This document shows positions 1 to 5,870 of a stretch of DNA of 5,870 nt, in pieces. Position numbers and translations under genes: made by a program. The notes below the pieces were generated by a model that was not told where the DNA came from, made no database searches, and saw only the letters and a list, made by a program, of their open reading frames with translations. The stretch's first letter is position 1, and the number at the start of each line of letters is the position of its first letter. Source of the DNA: Planctomycetota bacterium (GTDB lineage: Bacteria; Planctomycetota; UBA1135; GCA-002686595); contig WTJQ01000088.1 in NCBI GenBank assembly GCA_011524785.1, forward strand, positions 1-5,870. Reading direction: 5' to 3'.

Positions 1-1
1 G

Positions 2-1162
2 ATGAAGGCCGAGAGCCACTCGCCCGCACCCTCGACGCCCATCGCCAAGGTCCTTCGCGGGGCCTTCGTCGTGGCTCTCGTGTACGGGTTCCTAGTCTCC
101 ATCAGGCTCATGGGCTCGGCCTTCAAGGCAATGGGGGCCGAGACCGCGAGCGGGCTCTACGAGGGCATCGCCAACCCCTTCGCGGGCCTGGCGGTGGGCA
201 TCCTCGCGACGGTCCTCGTCCAGAGCTCCAGCACCAGCACCTCGACGATCGTCAGCCTCGTGGGGCAGACGGGCGGCACGGCCCTGCCGCTCAAGACGGC
301 CATCCCCATGATCATGGGGGCCAACATCGGTACGACGATCACGAACACGATCGTGAGCCTGGGCCACATTCGTCAGGGGGGAGCCTTCCGCCGGGCCTTT
401 GCAGCCGCGACGGTTCACGACTTCTTCAACCTCATCCTGGTGGCGATCATGCTGCCCGTGGAGCTGATGACCGGGGTCCTGGAGCGATCGGCGACCACCC
501 TGTCGGCGCAGTTCTCCGGCGTTGGTGGGGTCGAGAGGATGGACGATCCCCTCAAGCGGCTCGTGAAGGCGGGGGAGAAGCCGATCCGGGAGCTGGTCGA
601 GTCGTCGGGGTTGGAAGGTGGCGCGCTGTCGCTCGTCCTCGTTGCGGTGGCGCTGGCACTGATCGCGGTCTGCCTGGTCCAGATCACCCGCAACATGCGG
701 ATCCTGATCTCCGGGCGCCTCGAGGCCGCCATGAACCGCACGCTCGGGCGCTCCGGCATCCTGGGGATCGTGGTGGGTGCTGTGCTGACGGTGTCGGCCC
801 AGAGCTCGTCGATCACGACCTCCCTCCTGGTCCCGATGTGCGCGGCTGGGATCCTCAGCCTCAAGAACGCCTTCCCGATCATGCTCGGCGCGAACATCGG
901 GACCACGGTGACGGGCCTGCTGGCGTCGCTGGCCACGGACAGCTCGACGGGCCTCACGATCGCCCTCGTCCACACGCTCTTCAACCTGGCGGGCGTGCTG
1001 CTGATCTATCCGATTCCCTACTTCCGGAACGTTCCCATCCGGCTCGCTCGCGGCTTGGCGATCAAGGCCCAGCGCAACCCGGCCTGGGTCCTGGCCTACG
1101 TCGTGGGGGTGTTCGTGGTGACTCCCCTGCTCGGCTACCTCCTGCTCAGAACTGCCTCCTGA
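2..1162 (+). CDS. Na+/phosphate cotransporter family membrane protein (Na/Pi symporter, PF02690 type)
   Basis: This is an integral inner-membrane protein of the Na/Pi cotransporter family (NptA/SLC34-like), expected to import inorganic phosphate coupled to sodium. The 386 residues contain two matched repeats, each with a QSSS motif (residues 74-77 and 267-270) followed about 30 residues later by GANIGTT (106-112 and 297-303). A TVHDFFNL/LVHTLFNL pair (137-144 and 322-329) closes each repeat. This two-repeat layout defines the family's substrate path. Hydrophobic segments include about 17-37, 58-73, 139-155, 207-227, 252-266, 319-335 and 361-383. The stretch at about 158-205 is polar and probably extramembrane. 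The family often carries a C-terminal PhoU domain; here the protein ends after the last membrane segment and a PhoU gene follows immediately. The ATG lies one base from the window edge, so an upstream start cannot be excluded, although about 16 residues before the first membrane helix is reasonable. Transport of phosphate rather than another anion is inferred from the family. Confidence 0.9.
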   Translation: MKAESHSPAPSTPIAKVLRGAFVVALVYGFLVSIRLMGSAFKAMGAETASGLYEGIANPFAGLAVGILATVLVQSSSTSTSTIVSLVGQTGGTALPLKTAIPMIMGANIGTTITNTIVSLGHIRQGGAFRRAFAAATVHDFFNLILVAIMLPVELMTGVLERSATTLSAQFSGVGGVERMDDPLKRLVKAGEKPIRELVESSGLEGGALSLVLVAVALALIAVCLVQITRNMRILISGRLEAAMNRTLGRSGILGIVVGAVLTVSAQSSSITTSLLVPMCAAGILSLKNAFPIMLGANIGTTVTGLLASLATDSSTGLTIALVHTLFNLAGVLLIYPIPYFRNVPIRLARGLAIKAQRNPAWVLAYVVGVFVVTPLLGYLLLRTAS

Positions 1163-1833
1163 TGCCGATCTTCCCCTGGTTCCAGAGTGCGAAGGACTCC
1201 GATGGCGAGTCGCGCCTGCAGGCTCGCCTGCTCGACATGCTGGCGGACGGCCAACGCATGTTCGGCTCGACGATCTCGATCCTGACCAGCGGTGGAGATC
1301 CGGAGAGCATCCGCGAGACCATCTACGAGACGGACAGGCGGATCAACGAGGATGAGCAGCTCCTCAGGCGCGAGCTGGTCGTGCATGGGGTCGCCCACGG
1401 CACCTCGTCCCTCCCCATGCTGCTCGTCCTCATGAGCCTCGCCAAGGACGCGGAGCGGATCGGTGACTACGCCAAGAACGTCCTCGACCTCGCGCGGCAT
1501 CGCGGCCGGCTGACCGACCAGGACGCCGCGACCGTCGCCCTGCTGGGCGGGGAGGCCTCCGATCTGCTCCAGCGGGGCGCGACCCTGTTCAGGGATCAGG
1601 ACGAGGACGGCGCAAGGGCCTTCTTGGAGGAGGAGGCGGCCTTCAGGCGGCGCTGCGACGAACGGATCGAGGAGTGGATCGAGGACGAGGCCAGCAATCG
1701 GGCGGTGGCGTGCCTCTGCGTGCGCTACGCGAAGCGCGTTGCGGGGCATGCGGGCAACGTCGTGAGCTCGGTCTGCATGCCCCTCGACAAGCTCGACTTC
1801 CACCCCGGCAGCGGCGGCGGCGACGAGGACTGA
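1162..1833 (+). CDS. PhoU domain-containing protein, partner of the upstream Na/Pi cotransporter
   Basis: This 223-residue, mainly helical, soluble protein is of the PhoU type, the regulator family that controls phosphate uptake and signalling and binds metal clusters at E/D-x-x-x-D motifs. The first repeat is clear: ETDRRIN (56-62), LRRELVVHG (68-76) and KDAERIGDYAKN (95-106), with the E98-x3-D102 pair intact. The second repeat is recognisable at RYAKRVAGHAGN (188-199). There the usual acidic positions read K191 and G195, while H196 and N199 are kept. The tail is glycine-rich and acidic (GSGGGDED). The ATG at 1162 shares its A with the transporter stop (TGATG), and no clear Shine-Dalgarno precedes it, so translation is probably coupled to the transporter. 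Residues around 1-15 resemble no known signal peptide. The reading frame is open further upstream to 838, but that part lies out of frame over the transporter and has no family similarity. Regulation of the partner transporter is inferred from context. Confidence 0.85.
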   Translation: MPIFPWFQSAKDSDGESRLQARLLDMLADGQRMFGSTISILTSGGDPESIRETIYETDRRINEDEQLLRRELVVHGVAHGTSSLPMLLVLMSLAKDAERIGDYAKNVLDLARHRGRLTDQDAATVALLGGEASDLLQRGATLFRDQDEDGARAFLEEEAAFRRRCDERIEEWIEDEASNRAVACLCVRYAKRVAGHAGNVVSSVCMPLDKLDFHPGSGGGDED

Positions 1834-1840
1834 GCAGGCG

Positions 1841-1864
1841 GCAGCGTCCGTGGGTCCGCGCTGC
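1841..1864. terminator. Short hairpin in the convergent phoU/lolD intergenic gap (weak bidirectional terminator candidate)
   Basis: The 46-bp gap between the two convergent genes holds a perfect 6-bp inverted repeat, GCAGCG (1841-1846) and CGCTGC (1859-1864), around a 12-base loop. One extra T-G pair can form inside. It is the only dyad I see there and sits where both transcripts must end. No T-run follows on either strand, so it may be a weak or Rho-assisted terminator, or chance in G+C-rich DNA. Confidence 0.3.
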
Positions 1865-1879
1865 GCAGGGGGGACGGGC

Positions 1880-2620
1880 TCAGTGCGGGATCGGAGTCGT
1901 CGAGTCGGCCTGGATCAGGCCGTCCTCCATGTAGACGACGCGACTGCAGCGCTGTGCGAGCCGCTCGTCGTGGGTCACCAGCAGGAGCGAGAAGGAGCGA
2001 CGCTCCTGCTCCTCGAAGAGCAGCTCGAGGACCTTCTCGCCCGTCGCGCGATCGAGGTTGCCCGTGGGCTCGTCGGCGATGAGGATCGGAGGGTCGAGCA
2101 GGAGCGCGCGCGCAATGGCCACGCGCTGCTGCTCCCCGCCCGAGAGGCGTCCGGGACGGTGACGCAGGCGCTCCTTGAGGCCGAAACGCTCGAGGATCGC
2201 GGTCGCGCGGTCCACGTGCTCGGCGAGGTCTCCCCCTCGGAGGCCCGCGAGGCGCGCGGTCAGGGTGGCGTTCTCGAGCGCCGAGAGCTCGGGCAGGAGG
2301 TGGTAGAACTGGAAGACGAAGCCCAGCGAGTGGTTGCGCAGGCGGGCCCGCTCGGGGGCCGAGCGGCTCCAGGCGTCGGTGCCGAGGATCTCGACCCGTC
2401 CCTCGTCGGGGCGATCGAGCAGGCCGATCACGTTGAGCAGCGTGGTCTTGCCCGCGCCCGACGCTCCCATGAGGCAGAGGCGCTCGCCACTCATGAGGTC
2501 GAGGTCCACTCCGTGGAGGATCTCGATGCGCCGCTCGCCGACCTCGAAGGAGCGGCGGACGCCTCTCACGACCAGGGGAGCTGCTGCTCCGGAGCCTTCG
2601 AGTTTGCCGGCCTCACTCAT
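1880..2620 (-). CDS. lolD: LolD-like ABC transporter ATP-binding protein (lipoprotein release)
   Basis: This is the cytoplasmic ATPase that powers the permease encoded just upstream. By family it drives release of lipoproteins from the inner membrane. All nucleotide-binding motifs are intact in its 246 residues: Walker [10 protein letters not shown] (52-60), Q-loop glutamine in [17 protein letters not shown] (Q104), signature [15 protein letters not shown] (159-173), Walker B ILIADE (179-184, with E184 catalytic), D-loop NLD (188-190) and the H-loop histidine in VTHD (H217). The [14 protein letters not shown] segment and the Q-loop sequence are typical of the LolD/MacB branch. The length is slightly above the usual 220-235 because of about 15 extra N-terminal residues. 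The start ATG overlaps the permease stop in ATGAGTGA and has a GGAGG 9 bases upstream, which supports it. It is the last gene of the minus-strand cluster. A MacB- or FtsE-type role is the alternative, but the neighbouring permease argues for LolD. Confidence 0.9.
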   Translation of the reverse strand: MSEAGKLEGSGAAAPLVVRGVRRSFEVGERRIEILHGVDLDLMSGERLCLMGASGAGKTTLLNVIGLLDRPDEGRVEILGTDAWSRSAPERARLRNHSLGFVFQFYHLLPELSALENATLTARLAGLRGGDLAEHVDRATAILERFGLKERLRHRPGRLSGGEQQRVAIARALLLDPPILIADEPTGNLDRATGEKVLELLFEEQERRSFSLLLVTHDERLAQRCSRVVYMEDGLIQADSTTPIPH

Positions 2621-3995
2621 GGCGGAGTGCCTCCACGGGATCGAGGCGCGCGGCGCGCCAGGCGGGGAAGGCGGCGGCCAGGAGGGTGGCCACGAAGGCC
2701 CCGATGACGATCAGGGCCACGGCGCCGGGCTCGATCACGGTGGGGATGTGATCGAACAGGTAGACCTCGCGGTTGAAGATCGTGAAGCCGAAGAGGCTCG
2801 AGAGGGCGGCTTCGATGGCGTTGATCTCGGCGGCGGCCCAGACGCCTGCACCGAGACCGAGCAGGCTCCCGAGGGTCGCCTCCCAGAACCCGATCATCAG
2901 GAAGGTGCCCAGCACGCCGCCGGGGGTCGCTCCCAGGGCGGTCAGGATCCCGATGTCGCGTCGCTTCTCCTGGACGAGCATGGACAGGATCGCGAACACC
3001 GTGAAGGCCGCCACCAGGAGCACGAGGCTGAGCATGATCCCCATCAGGCTCTTCTCGTTCTCGATGGCCGCCAGCATCGAGCGCTGGAAGTCCTCCCAGG
3101 TGCGGAGCTCGCTCCAGCCGCCGGCCCCGCGGGCGTGGAGGAAGCCCTCGGCGTGGAGGGAGGTCCCGAGCCCCTCCAGGGCCGCCTCCCTCTGGTTGGC
3201 GTAGTCGTGCAGGCGCACCGTGACGTCGGTGAACGAGCGGCCCGAGCCCATCCAGTCCGCCATGACCTCGCGAGGCAGGTAGAGGGTCTGGAGGTCGAAC
3301 TCGTTGTTCATGGACCGGAAGGTCCCGGCGACGACGAAGGTCCGGCTGACAGGCTCTCGAGGGGCGCCGGTCTCGGCGTCGAGGACCGCCGTGACCAGCT
3401 CGAGGGTCCGGCCGCGTCGCAGGCCCCAGAGGCTGGCCAGCTGCTCACCGACCAGCACCGGGTCCAGGGGGCGGCCATCGGGCTCGTAGCCGGGGATCGG
3501 GCCGAAGGGGTCGTCCGCGTCCGCAACGCGGTTGTCGAGCAGGAGCTGCGACTCGCGCAGGAGGTCCTCGCGGAGGTCCGAGACCGTGAACTCGCGCTCG
3601 GGGTCGATGCCGACCAGCTTGACGAGCGAGAGGTCTCCGAAGTTGGGATCGCTCACCATGCGCTCACGGCGCTGGGCCGCGAGCATGCCGTACCAGGTGT
3701 AGTGCGGGCTCGCGGCGGCGACCTCGGGCACGGTCAGGGCCAGCTCACAGAGGCGCTCCGCGTCCGTGCGAACGGGGCGGAACTCCCCGTCGAGCTGGAC
3801 CGGGCGGTCGAGGTGGGGCTGGATCAGGACGTCGGCCAGGGAGCCCCGCAGGTGGTTGCGCGACTCCGCGAGGAAGCCGGACATGATCGACAGGATCAGG
3901 ATCAGCGCCGAGACGGCGACGAAGATCCCGGCCACCCCGATCCAGTTGATGGGGCGGGCGCGCAGGTAGCGGAAGCTCAGGAAGGCCTGGTACAC
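2613..3995 (-). CDS. LolC/LolE-like ABC transporter permease (FtsX domain)
   Basis: This 460-residue inner-membrane permease is of the lipoprotein-releasing type and pairs with the LolD-like ATPase. It shows the LolC/E/MacB plan: one N-terminal membrane helix (about 17-40), a large periplasmic domain (about 41-312), then three helices (about 317-342, 362-388 and 424-447) forming the FtsX domain. QEKRRDIGILTALGATPGG (342-360) is the cytoplasmic stretch expected to contact the ATPase. [15 protein letters not shown] at the C-terminus is the characteristic family tail. The opening MYQAFLSFRYLRAR followed by a membrane helix resembles planctomycete permeases of this group. The start is GTG, only two bases after the lysS stop, with no obvious Shine-Dalgarno, so coupling to lysS translation is likely. 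It overlaps lolD by 8 bases. No second permease gene lies next to it, so a homodimer is inferred. Lipoprotein release is the family role; export of another hydrophobic cargo cannot be excluded. Confidence 0.87.
   Translation of the reverse strand: MYQAFLSFRYLRARPINWIGVAGIFVAVSALILILSIMSGFLAESRNHLRGSLADVLIQPHLDRPVQLDGEFRPVRTDAERLCELALTVPEVAAASPHYTWYGMLAAQRRERMVSDPNFGDLSLVKLVGIDPEREFTVSDLREDLLRESQLLLDNRVADADDPFGPIPGYEPDGRPLDPVLVGEQLASLWGLRRGRTLELVTAVLDAETGAPREPVSRTFVVAGTFRSMNNEFDLQTLYLPREVMADWMGSGRSFTDVTVRLHDYANQREAALEGLGTSLHAEGFLHARGAGGWSELRTWEDFQRSMLAAIENEKSLMGIMLSLVLLVAAFTVFAILSMLVQEKRRDIGILTALGATPGGVLGTFLMIGFWEATLGSLLGLGAGVWAAAEINAIEAALSSLFGFTIFNREVYLFDHIPTVIEPGAVALIVIGAFVATLLAAAFPAWRAARLDPVEALRHE
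2630..2634 (-). promoter_or_regulatory. Ribosome binding site of lolD
   Basis: On the minus strand GGAGG lies within the last codons of the permease gene, 9 bases before the lolD ATG. It is the clearest Shine-Dalgarno in the window and supports that start inside the 8-base overlap. Confidence 0.55.
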
Positions 3996-3997
3996 GC

Positions 3998-5488
3998 TCA
4001 GGGGGTGGGCGCGGCCTCGGTGGGGATGGCGCTCGCGGCCTCGGCGCGCCGCATCGCGGGGAACAGCAGCACGTCGCGGATGGAGTCCTGGCCGGTCACG
4101 ACCATCACCAGGCGGTCGACTCCGATGCCCATGCCCGCGGCGGGGGGCATGCCGTACTCGAGGGCCTGGACGTAGTCCACGTCGACCTCACCAGGCGCCT
4201 CGGGGTCCTTACTGGCCACCTGCTCGGCGAAGCGGCGGTGCTGCTCCTCGGGGTCGTTGAGCTCGCTGAAGGCGTTGCCGAGCTCCATCCCTGCGATGAA
4301 GACCTCGAAGCGCTCGGCGAAGCGCGGATCGTCGGGGGACTGCTTGGAGAGCGGGCAGATGGCCAGCGGGTAGTCCGTCACGAGGATCGGTCCGGTCAGG
4401 GACTTCTCGACCGTCGCCTCGAACACGTCGTTCATGAGCTTCCAGCGATCCCCCGGGTCCTTCAGGCCGAGCTCCGCAGCCTTGGCGGCGACCGCGGCCT
4501 CGTCGTCGAAGTCGAACCCGTTGGCCTCGCGGAAGAGGTCGGCGTAGCGGCGGCGCTCGAACGGGGCTGCCAGGCTGTAGGTCTCGCCCCGGAAGGTGAC
4601 GTCGGTCCCGCCCGTGACGGCCACCGCGCAGGCCTCGAACAGGCGCTCGGTGATCTCCATCATCCGGCTGTAGTCGGCCTGCGCCTCGTACAGCTCGAGC
4701 ATGGTGAACTCGGGGTTGTGCCGGGTGCTGACGCCCTCGTTGCGGAAGTTGCGGGCGACCTCGAACACGCGCTCCATCCCCCCGACGATGAGTCGCTTGA
4801 GGTACAGCTCGGGTGCGATCCGCAGGTAGAGGTCCGCGTCCAGCGCGTTGTGGTGGGTCACGAACGGGCGCGCGGCGGCGCCGCCGGCGATGGGATGCAG
4901 GGTGGGCGTCTCGACCTCGATGTAGCCCTCGCCCTCCAGGAAGCGGCGGATGGTGCTGAGCACCTTCGCCCGCGCCACGAAGGTCTCCAGGACGTCCGGG
5001 TTGGCCCACAGGTCGACGTAGCGGCGGCGGTAGCGGGCCTCCGTGTCGCTCATGCCGTGCCACTTCTCCGGAGGCGGTGCGAGGGCCTTCGACAGCAGGT
5101 GGACCTCGTCGGCCCAGATCGTGGGCTCGCCCTTCTGGGTGAAGCCGAGTTCGCCGCGAACCCCCACGAGGTCACCACCATCGAGCCACTTGCGGCGGGG
5201 CCACCACTCGCTGAGGGCGTCCTTCTTCAGGCCGGTCTGCAGCCGTCCCGTGCGGTCGCGCAGGGGCGCGAAGATGAGCTTGCCGAAGTCGCGGAGGCCC
5301 AGCAGGCGGCCGGCCGCGCAGACCCGCTTCCCGTGGAGGGGGCCGGGGTCGTCCGGGGTGCCCGCCCCCGCGAGGAGATCCTCGACGGGGGTCGCGTCGC
5401 TGAGGCCGCGAGCGGGGTACGGATCGGCCCCCGCCTCGCGCATGGCGGCCACCTTGGCCAGTCGGTCGGGATGAGCGAGGTCGGTCAT
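3998..5488 (-). CDS. lysS: Lysyl-tRNA synthetase, class II
   Basis: This cytoplasmic enzyme attaches lysine to tRNA-Lys using ATP. The 496 residues match the usual length of bacterial class II LysRS (about 490-505). An N-terminal OB-fold anticodon-binding domain spans about 54-135. The class II core follows: motif 1 around 174-200 (ending EVETPTLHPIAGG), motif 2 FRNEGVSTRHNPEF (248-261) followed by TMLELYEA, and motif 3 GMGIGVDRL (452-460) running on to DVLLFPAMR (472-480). ELGNAFSELNDP (402-413) is the conserved stretch of the lysine/ATP pocket. The ATG at 5488 was chosen because the protein begins with a normal RLAKVAAMREAGADPYP leader. A weak GGGGA lies 6 bases upstream. The frame stays open to 5785, but that extension reads through a tRNA gene and a hairpin, so it is not coding. 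It is the first gene of a lysS-permease-lolD cluster. Confidence 0.96.
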   Translation of the reverse strand: MTDLAHPDRLAKVAAMREAGADPYPARGLSDATPVEDLLAGAGTPDDPGPLHGKRVCAAGRLLGLRDFGKLIFAPLRDRTGRLQTGLKKDALSEWWPRRKWLDGGDLVGVRGELGFTQKGEPTIWADEVHLLSKALAPPPEKWHGMSDTEARYRRRYVDLWANPDVLETFVARAKVLSTIRRFLEGEGYIEVETPTLHPIAGGAAARPFVTHHNALDADLYLRIAPELYLKRLIVGGMERVFEVARNFRNEGVSTRHNPEFTMLELYEAQADYSRMMEITERLFEACAVAVTGGTDVTFRGETYSLAAPFERRRYADLFREANGFDFDDEAAVAAKAAELGLKDPGDRWKLMNDVFEATVEKSLTGPILVTDYPLAICPLSKQSPDDPRFAERFEVFIAGMELGNAFSELNDPEEQHRRFAEQVASKDPEAPGEVDVDYVQALEYGMPPAAGMGIGVDRLVMVVTGQDSIRDVLLFPAMRRAEAASAIPTEAAPTP

Positions 5489-5525
5489 GGACGGTCCCCA
5501 GGCTGGGATCCTTGCGGTGGGCGTC

Positions 5526-5554
5526 AGGCTACTCGTCCGCGGGTCCGGCCCCAA
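5526..5554 (-). promoter_or_regulatory. Tentative lysS operon promoter
   Basis: On the minus strand TTGGGG (5554-5549) and TAGCCT (5531-5526) are separated by 17 bases, directly after the tRNA terminator stem and about 37 bases before the lysS ATG. Each hexamer matches the sigma-70 consensus only partly, three positions in six. The placement is good but the sequence match is poor, so this is a candidate only. The rest of the 5489-5558 leader shows no riboswitch or T-box feature that I can recognise. Confidence 0.2.
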
Positions 5555-5558
5555 GAGG

Positions 5559-5591
5559 AAGCGGCCCGCGCCGAGGGGGCGCAGGCCGCTT
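5559..5591 (-). terminator. Intrinsic terminator-like hairpin downstream of tRNA-Ala
   Basis: Two 14-base arms (5559-5572 and 5578-5591) pair along their whole length with a single G-U pair, around a 5-base loop (CCCTC on the minus strand). The stem starts with AAGCGGCC and ends with GGCCGCTT, three bases after the tRNA CCA end. It is followed by CCTCTT, a pyrimidine-rich but not pure T tract. The position and strength fit transcription termination after the tRNA. Partial read-through into lysS is possible because both are on the same strand. Confidence 0.7.
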
Positions 5592-5594
5592 GGG

Positions 5595-5670
5595 TGGTGG
5601 AGCATAGCGGATTTGAACCGCTGACCTCTTGAATGCCATTCAAGCGCTCTACCAGCTGAGCTAATGCCCC
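5595..5670 (-). tRNA. tRNA-Ala, anticodon GGC, CCA encoded
   Basis: The minus strand folds into a complete cloverleaf of 73 bases plus an encoded CCA. The acceptor stem is GGGGCAT/ATGCTCC, the D stem GCTC/GAGC, the anticodon stem CTTGA/TCAAG with loop ATGGCAT, and the T stem AGCGG/CCGCT with loop TTCAAAT. The anticodon is GGC (5635-5637), which reads GCC and GCU alanine codons. The third acceptor pair is G3-U70, the classic identity signal for alanyl-tRNA synthetase, with discriminator A73. All stems are fully paired and the variable loop is five bases, so the gene looks functional. It lies 106 bases upstream of lysS on the same strand. Confidence 0.97.
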
Positions 5671-5756
5671 GTTGTTCGGTGTCTCCGTCGGGCTGCTGGC
5701 GACGCCCGGAGGCGCGACCCGTCGGTCTCGGATCCCGAAGGCTCTGAGAGGCGAAG

Positions 5757-5785
5757 AGGATGGGGATCCGGGGGGCCCCCGTCAA
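5757..5785 (-). promoter_or_regulatory. Candidate sigma-70-type promoter for tRNA-Ala
   Basis: On the minus strand TTGACG (5785-5780, five of six matches to the -35 consensus) is followed after 17 bases by CATCCT (5762-5757, three of six matches to the -10). The predicted start lies about 80 bases before the mature tRNA 5' end, so a leader would be removed by RNase P. The spacer contains the palindrome GGGGGCCCCC. The rest of 5671-5870 holds no gene I can support on either strand. Confidence 0.35.
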
Positions 5786-5870
5786 CCCGGCCGAGGCCGA
5801 TTCTGGGGACGGTCGGCAGCGAGGGTCCGGGGCCTCCCCCTGCGGTGGAATTCCAGGCGCCGGACGGGGG

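Noticed and set aside
92..973. Long minus-strand reading frame antisense to the Na/Pi cotransporter
   Set aside because: The product is rich in R, D, G, H and Q without any family pattern, and the opposite strand encodes a clear transporter. It is a shadow caused by G/C third-position bias.
838..1161. N-terminal extension of the PhoU reading frame upstream of 1162
   Set aside because: It overlaps the end of the transporter in another frame and is P/R/G/H-rich. The PhoU similarity begins only after the ATG at 1162.
1810..1824. Short GGC-type triplet run near the end of the PhoU gene
   Set aside because: It simply encodes the Gly/Ser tail in G+C-rich codons and is too short to be a meaningful repeat.
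1850..4175. Plus-strand reading frames of 285 and 613 codons over lolD and the permease
   Set aside because: Their low-complexity E/A/G/R-rich products mirror the true minus-strand genes, whose motifs are intact. They have no domain signature.
4238..5632. Plus-strand reading frame of 464 codons antisense to lysS
   Set aside because: It runs through the tRNA and the lysS leader and lacks any recognisable motif. LysRS on the other strand explains the region.
5760..5870. Possible divergent gene start at the right edge: ATG at 5760 with GAGAGG nine bases upstream, open to the window end
   Set aside because: The 37 visible residues are G/A/P/R-rich and unrecognisable, and third-position G/C preference fades after about 13 codons. 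It also overlaps the candidate tRNA promoter. More downstream sequence would be needed to call it.
1..5870. CRISPR array, insertion sequence, phage or defence system
   Set aside because: No regularly spaced direct repeats, transposase motifs, integrase or terminal inverted repeats are visible. All coding space is taken by housekeeping genes of similar composition.

Overview
This window comes from a high-G+C bacterial chromosome. It carries ordinary housekeeping genes, packed tightly. I recognise five protein-coding genes, one tRNA gene and one strong terminator-like hairpin. The lolC/E-type permease has the N-terminal pattern and length I associate with Planctomycetota. Together with the high G+C and the lysS-lolC-lolD order, that suggests a G+C-rich planctomycete. 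A myxobacterial or other deltaproteobacterial origin is the main alternative. This is inference, because no taxonomic marker such as rRNA is present.

Left part (2-1833, plus strand): a phosphate module. It has a Na+/phosphate cotransporter-family membrane protein with two inverted-type repeats, each with QSSS and GANIGTT. A PhoU-domain protein follows, and its ATG shares one base with the transporter stop codon. In many bacteria these two parts form one polypeptide. Here they are separate but overlapping cistrons, so the PhoU protein probably regulates or partners the transporter. The second metal-binding motif of the PhoU protein looks eroded.

Middle and right part (1880-5488, minus strand): a compact operon, read right to left as lysS, lolC/E-like permease, lolD-like ATPase. 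The lysS stop and the permease GTG are 2 bases apart, and the permease and ATPase overlap by 8 bases (ATGAGTGA). The ABC pair probably extracts lipoproteins from the inner membrane. Only one permease is present locally, which fits a homodimeric (LolF-like) transporter. The phosphate module and this operon converge with 46 bp between them, where there is only a short hairpin.

Right edge (5489-5870): a tRNA-Ala(GGC) gene with encoded CCA lies upstream of lysS on the same strand. A 14-bp stem-loop starts three bases after the CCA and separates the tRNA from lysS. The last 200 bases hold a plausible promoter for the tRNA and no gene I can support. I see no mobile element, CRISPR array, phage gene or defence system. 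The long reading frames antisense to these genes are the usual by-product of strong G/C third-position bias. I did not find a previously undescribed system. The points most worth checking are the split transporter/PhoU pair, the altered PhoU motif and the single-permease Lol-type transporter.
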